A stretch of 7,463 nt of DNA from Deltaproteobacteria bacterium (GTDB lineage: Bacteria > Bdellovibrionota > UBA1018 > UBA923), in assembly GCA_016194725.1 (NCBI GenBank), contig JACQAW010000355.1, forward strand, positions 1 through 7,463. Reading direction: 5' to 3'. Below are positions 5,375 to 7,463 of this stretch, piece by piece (the stretch's first letter is position 1; each line of letters begins with the position of its first letter). The position numbers and the translations under genes are program-made. The notes under the pieces were generated by a model. It made no database searches. It was not told where the DNA came from and saw nothing but the letters and a program-made list of their open reading frames with translations.

Positions 5375-6535
5375 TTAAGCTTTCGGCTCGAGCCGCTCAA
5401 TTCTGCGGGCTATCGCGGGATGGCTATAGAATAGGGTTTCTTCCCAGGCCGGCGGCTGAAAAACCGCCAGATTCTGAAAACCCAGCTTGCGAAAGGCCCT
5501 GGCGCCCGCCCGGGCGTTTTCGGTGGTGCGGGCCGCGAAGCGGTCGGCCCGGGCTTCGACATAGCGTGAAAACCACTTTCCAACCGGACCCAGCAGCATT
5601 CCGACAACAGTGGTCATGACCGCGATGAGAAAAATGAGAATCGGGTTGAACGTCTTGCTATTGGATCCCGCGATAAAGAACTTTCCAAACGGTTCTGTTG
5701 CGCTGGCAATCGTGAAATGGGCGGCGGCCAGGCCAAGCGAGGTTGTAACGGAGCTCAGGGCAACGCCTGCCCACAGATCATGGTGGTGGTGGTGACCCAG
5801 CTCATGAGCGAGCACGAACTCCACCTCGTCGGTCGAAAATTCATAGAGCAACGTATCGCCCACTAACGCGCGGCGGCTGGCTCCGAATCCGATAACGGCC
5901 GCGTTGGCAGCTTTGGTGCGCCGGCTCATGTCGATTTCGTAGATTCCCAGAATCGGCGTGCCTGTTTTCTGCGCGAGCGCGGTAAAACGATTCACCAGCT
6001 CGGGTGATTCCAACGGCTTCATCTTGAAAAATATGGGCACGATGAGCTGTGGCGCTATGCGTGTGAGCACGATGCCAAACGCAGCTGCGGCAATCGCCGC
6101 CATCCACCACCAGGACATCCCGCCCCAGATCAAAATGCCGGTAAGTCCAAGCACCACCACCGCGCCAAGCACTGCGCCAAGGAGCAGGCCCTTGAGCTGG
6201 TCGAGTGACCAGGCTTTGAGAGACTGGGTGGAAAGGCCGAAACGGCGTTCGATATAATAGCTCCGCAGAAAGGTCAGGGGAAACGAAGGCACGCCGTAAA
6301 CCAGAGCAAGCAGAAGGGAGAAAAGCAAAGAGCGAGCCCACGGCGACGAATAGCGAAATTGTACCGCGGACGCCCATTCTTCGGCGCTGCCGCCAAAGAG
6401 GTAAAAGGTAATGGCAATGGTCAAGGCCAGTTCGGCCGCAGCTGCTGATTTTCGCCAGAGCCGTAATTTTTTTGCCCAGGGGTGCTCGCCAGAGCCTAAA
6501 GGCTCAATTGCCGGCGTCTTTTGGTCGGTCGTCAT
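5375..6535 (-). CDS. M48-family (Ste24-like) integral-membrane zinc metallopeptidase
   Basis: This 386-residue membrane protease has the full Ste24/CAAX-protease-1 layout. It starts with a hydrophilic N-terminus and hydrophobic segments at about 31-48, 68-90, 116-138 and 142-170 (ending VPIFFK). Then come the conserved NAAVIGFG..RR (211-222) and DTLL (227-230), the zinc motif HELGH at 244-248, more membrane segments at about 257-278 and 297-316, the third zinc ligand Glu327 in EARAD, and FYSHP (369-373) near the end. Bacterial members cleave membrane proteins in quality control; no prenylated substrate is implied. HELGH runs into extra histidines (HHHHHD), which is not unusual in this family. 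The ATG at 6535 is the only ATG start in frame (a TAG lies just upstream). Its Shine-Dalgarno-like GGAAGGG (6560-6554) is 18 bases away, too far for direct use. It lies upstream of the globin gene in a two-gene unit. Confidence 0.93.
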   Translation of the reverse strand: MTTDQKTPAIEPLGSGEHPWAKKLRLWRKSAAAAELALTIAITFYLFGGSAEEWASAVQFRYSSPWARSLLFSLLLALVYGVPSFPLTFLRSYYIERRFGLSTQSLKAWSLDQLKGLLLGAVLGAVVVLGLTGILIWGGMSWWWMAAIAAAAFGIVLTRIAPQLIVPIFFKMKPLESPELVNRFTALAQKTGTPILGIYEIDMSRRTKAANAAVIGFGASRRALVGDTLLYEFSTDEVEFVLAHELGHHHHHDLWAGVALSSVTTSLGLAAAHFTIASATEPFGKFFIAGSNSKTFNPILIFLIAVMTTVVGMLLGPVGKWFSRYVEARADRFAARTTENARAGARAFRKLGFQNLAVFQPPAWEETLFYSHPAIARRIERLEPKA

Positions 6536-6546
6536 AATAATGCCAT
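6532..6546 (-). other. Possible 4-codon leader ORF overlapping the M48 start
   Basis: On the minus strand ATG-GCA-TTA-TTA-TGA (6546-6532) lies 7 bases after a good Shine-Dalgarno, GGAAGGG (6560-6554). Its TGA shares bases with the M48 start codon (ATGA). Termination-reinitiation could drive M48 translation. If transcription instead starts near 6538 from the TAGAAT element, this mini-ORF would not be transcribed. Confidence 0.35.
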
Positions 6547-6590
6547 TCTAACACCCTTCCTAAACGTATTAGAAGTGTTAGAATTTCCCA
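6536..6590. promoter_or_regulatory. Divergent promoter/operator between M48 and M14 genes
   Basis: This 55-base gap separates two divergent start codons. It contains a perfect 10-bp inverted repeat, ATTCTAACAC (6545-6554) and GTGTTAGAAT (6575-6584). A third, abutting near-copy GTATTAGAA (6566-6574) precedes GTGTTAGAA, giving one inverted and two tandem 9-base boxes. Each outer box contains TAGAAT, 5 of 6 to a -10 element: on the plus strand it ends 6 bases before the M14 ATG, and on the minus strand 9 bases before the M48 ATG. The -35 elements are poor. A shared regulator binding the boxes is inferred. Confidence 0.5.
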
Positions 6591-7463
6591 ATGTCGGTTC
6601 CTCAACTTTTATTTTTGTTGCTCACTATCGGAACGGTCTTCACCACTCCGCTCAACGCGGGACGGGCTTCGCCCACGCCGCCGGCGTCGGTGCTGCCGCC
6701 CGCCCTTGATGCGTGGTGTAATCAGCTCAGCCACGATTTGAGATCCGTAAATCAGGGGCGTTGTGAGAAACGATCCTGGAAATTCGAGATGACCTCGACC
6801 GGCGGCCGTCCCATTCCCTATCTTTACTGGGGCAAAGATCCGTCAACGCCGCCAAGCGCCGAACAGGATCCGCGGCGCGTGCTGATCTTCGGAGCCATGC
6901 ACGGCGACGAGATATCCGCGGTTTCGGCTGTTTTTCGGTGGATCGATTTTCTCGAGCGCACGAAGCCCGACTCGTTTCTGCGCAAACACGTTTACATGTT
7001 TTTTCCGCTCGTGAATCCGGACGGATTTTACTCCAATCCGCGCAGCCGCACCAATAGCGCGGGCGTAGACATCAACCGCAACTTTTCCACCAAGGAGTGG
7101 AACGAGCAGGCCACTTTGTTTTGGAAGAAAAAAGCTTCAGGCGACCCGCGCCGTTTTCCGGGCCCAAAGGCGGCAAGCGAACGCGAAACCCAGGTGGTCG
7201 AAAAGGCCATCAACGAGTTCAAGCCGGACCTCATCATTTCCGTGCACGCGCCTTACAGCCTTGTGGACCACGACGGTCCGATCGCGTTTCCCGAGATGCA
7301 GAGCCCCCTGCCCATTCGCACACTGGGTGCTTACCCAGGTTCGCTGGGAACTTACGCGGGCATTGAGCGCAATATTCCGGTTGTGACGCCTGAGCTTCCT
7401 AACGCGAGGCAGCTGCCTGAGGGTAAGGCGATAGAGCAGCTGTTTATCTTCATAATGAAATCG
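6591..7463 (+). CDS. Exported M14-family zinc carboxypeptidase (MpaA-like), 3'-truncated
   Basis: The frame is open from the ATG at 6591 to the window end, giving 291 visible residues with the stop beyond. A signal peptide is clear (LLFLLLTIGTVFTTPLNA, cleavage near residue 23), so the enzyme is exported. M14 residues are in order: the zinc motif His104-Gly-Asp-Glu107 (GAMHGDE), VNPDGF (141-146), catalytic-site Asn162-Arg163 in DINRNF, zinc ligand His219 (SVHAPY) and the general-base Glu268 (VTPELP). HGDE, NPDG and NRNF are shared with murein-peptide amidase MpaA and related gamma-glutamyl-DAP carboxypeptidases; that substrate is plausible but not shown. A Cys pair (43 and 58) lies in the N-terminal part of the mature protein. 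No Shine-Dalgarno precedes the ATG, and a TAGAAT box ends 6 bases before it, so a leaderless transcript is possible. The gene is divergent from the M48 peptidase gene. Confidence 0.9.
   Translation, partial: MSVPQLLFLLLTIGTVFTTPLNAGRASPTPPASVLPPALDAWCNQLSHDLRSVNQGRCEKRSWKFEMTSTGGRPIPYLYWGKDPSTPPSAEQDPRRVLIFGAMHGDEISAVSAVFRWIDFLERTKPDSFLRKHVYMFFPLVNPDGFYSNPRSRTNSAGVDINRNFSTKEWNEQATLFWKKKASGDPRRFPGPKAASERETQVVEKAINEFKPDLIISVHAPYSLVDHDGPIAFPEMQSPLPIRTLGAYPGSLGTYAGIERNIPVVTPELPNARQLPEGKAIEQLFIFIMKS

Noticed and set aside
5779..5793. Tandem GTG/CAC trinucleotide repeat
   Set aside because: It encodes the histidines after HELGH in the M48 active site, common in this family; not a separate repeat element.
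5841..6377. Minus-strand 178-codon frame inside the M48 gene
   Set aside because: It is an alternative-frame shadow of the Ste24-like protease with Arg/Ser/Cys-rich composition.

Overview
The window looks like a Gram-negative chromosome of moderately high GC with a well-developed cell envelope. It holds a periplasmic Do/HtrA protease, a Ste24-type membrane protease, an exported M14 peptidase, an exported unknown protein and a receiver + HD-GYP-like signalling protein. This mix, together with a candidate sigma-54 promoter, suits the Bdellovibrionota or a deltaproteobacterial-type lineage. No rRNA or other lineage marker is present, so that placement is a low-confidence inference.

Layout. A 5'-truncated plus-strand gene of unknown function (3-527) ends in a hairpin and a strong intrinsic terminator (553-593). 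Right after the terminator lies an open reading frame with no start codon (596-859, plus strand) that reads as the C-terminal end of a GT4-type glycosyltransferase. It is apparently a decayed remnant, and it runs antisense into the 3' end of the protease gene.

The minus strand then carries an HtrA/Do protease (807-2315), preceded by a receiver + degenerate HD-GYP protein (2473-3870) and an exported protein of unknown family (4034-4750). Terminator-like hairpins at 2408-2467 and 3971-4009 suggest that these three genes are transcribed separately. The exported protein has a clear Shine-Dalgarno and a candidate sigma-54 promoter (4784-4800) in the 226-base gap upstream.

Next, also on the minus strand, is a two-gene unit: a Ste24-like M48 metallopeptidase (5375-6535) followed 8 bases later by a truncated haemoglobin (4977-5366). 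Divergent from it is an M14 metallocarboxypeptidase with a signal peptide (6591 to the window end, 3'-truncated). The short divergent region (6536-6590) carries three related 9-base boxes, and TAGAAT elements sit so close to both start codons that leaderless or nearly leaderless transcripts are possible.

Functional reading (inference): most products act at or in the envelope, as periplasmic quality control (HtrA), membrane-protein proteolysis (M48) and peptide or murein-peptide processing (M14). The HD-GYP-like protein is a candidate nucleotide-signalling component. No RNA gene, CRISPR array or intact mobile element was seen.
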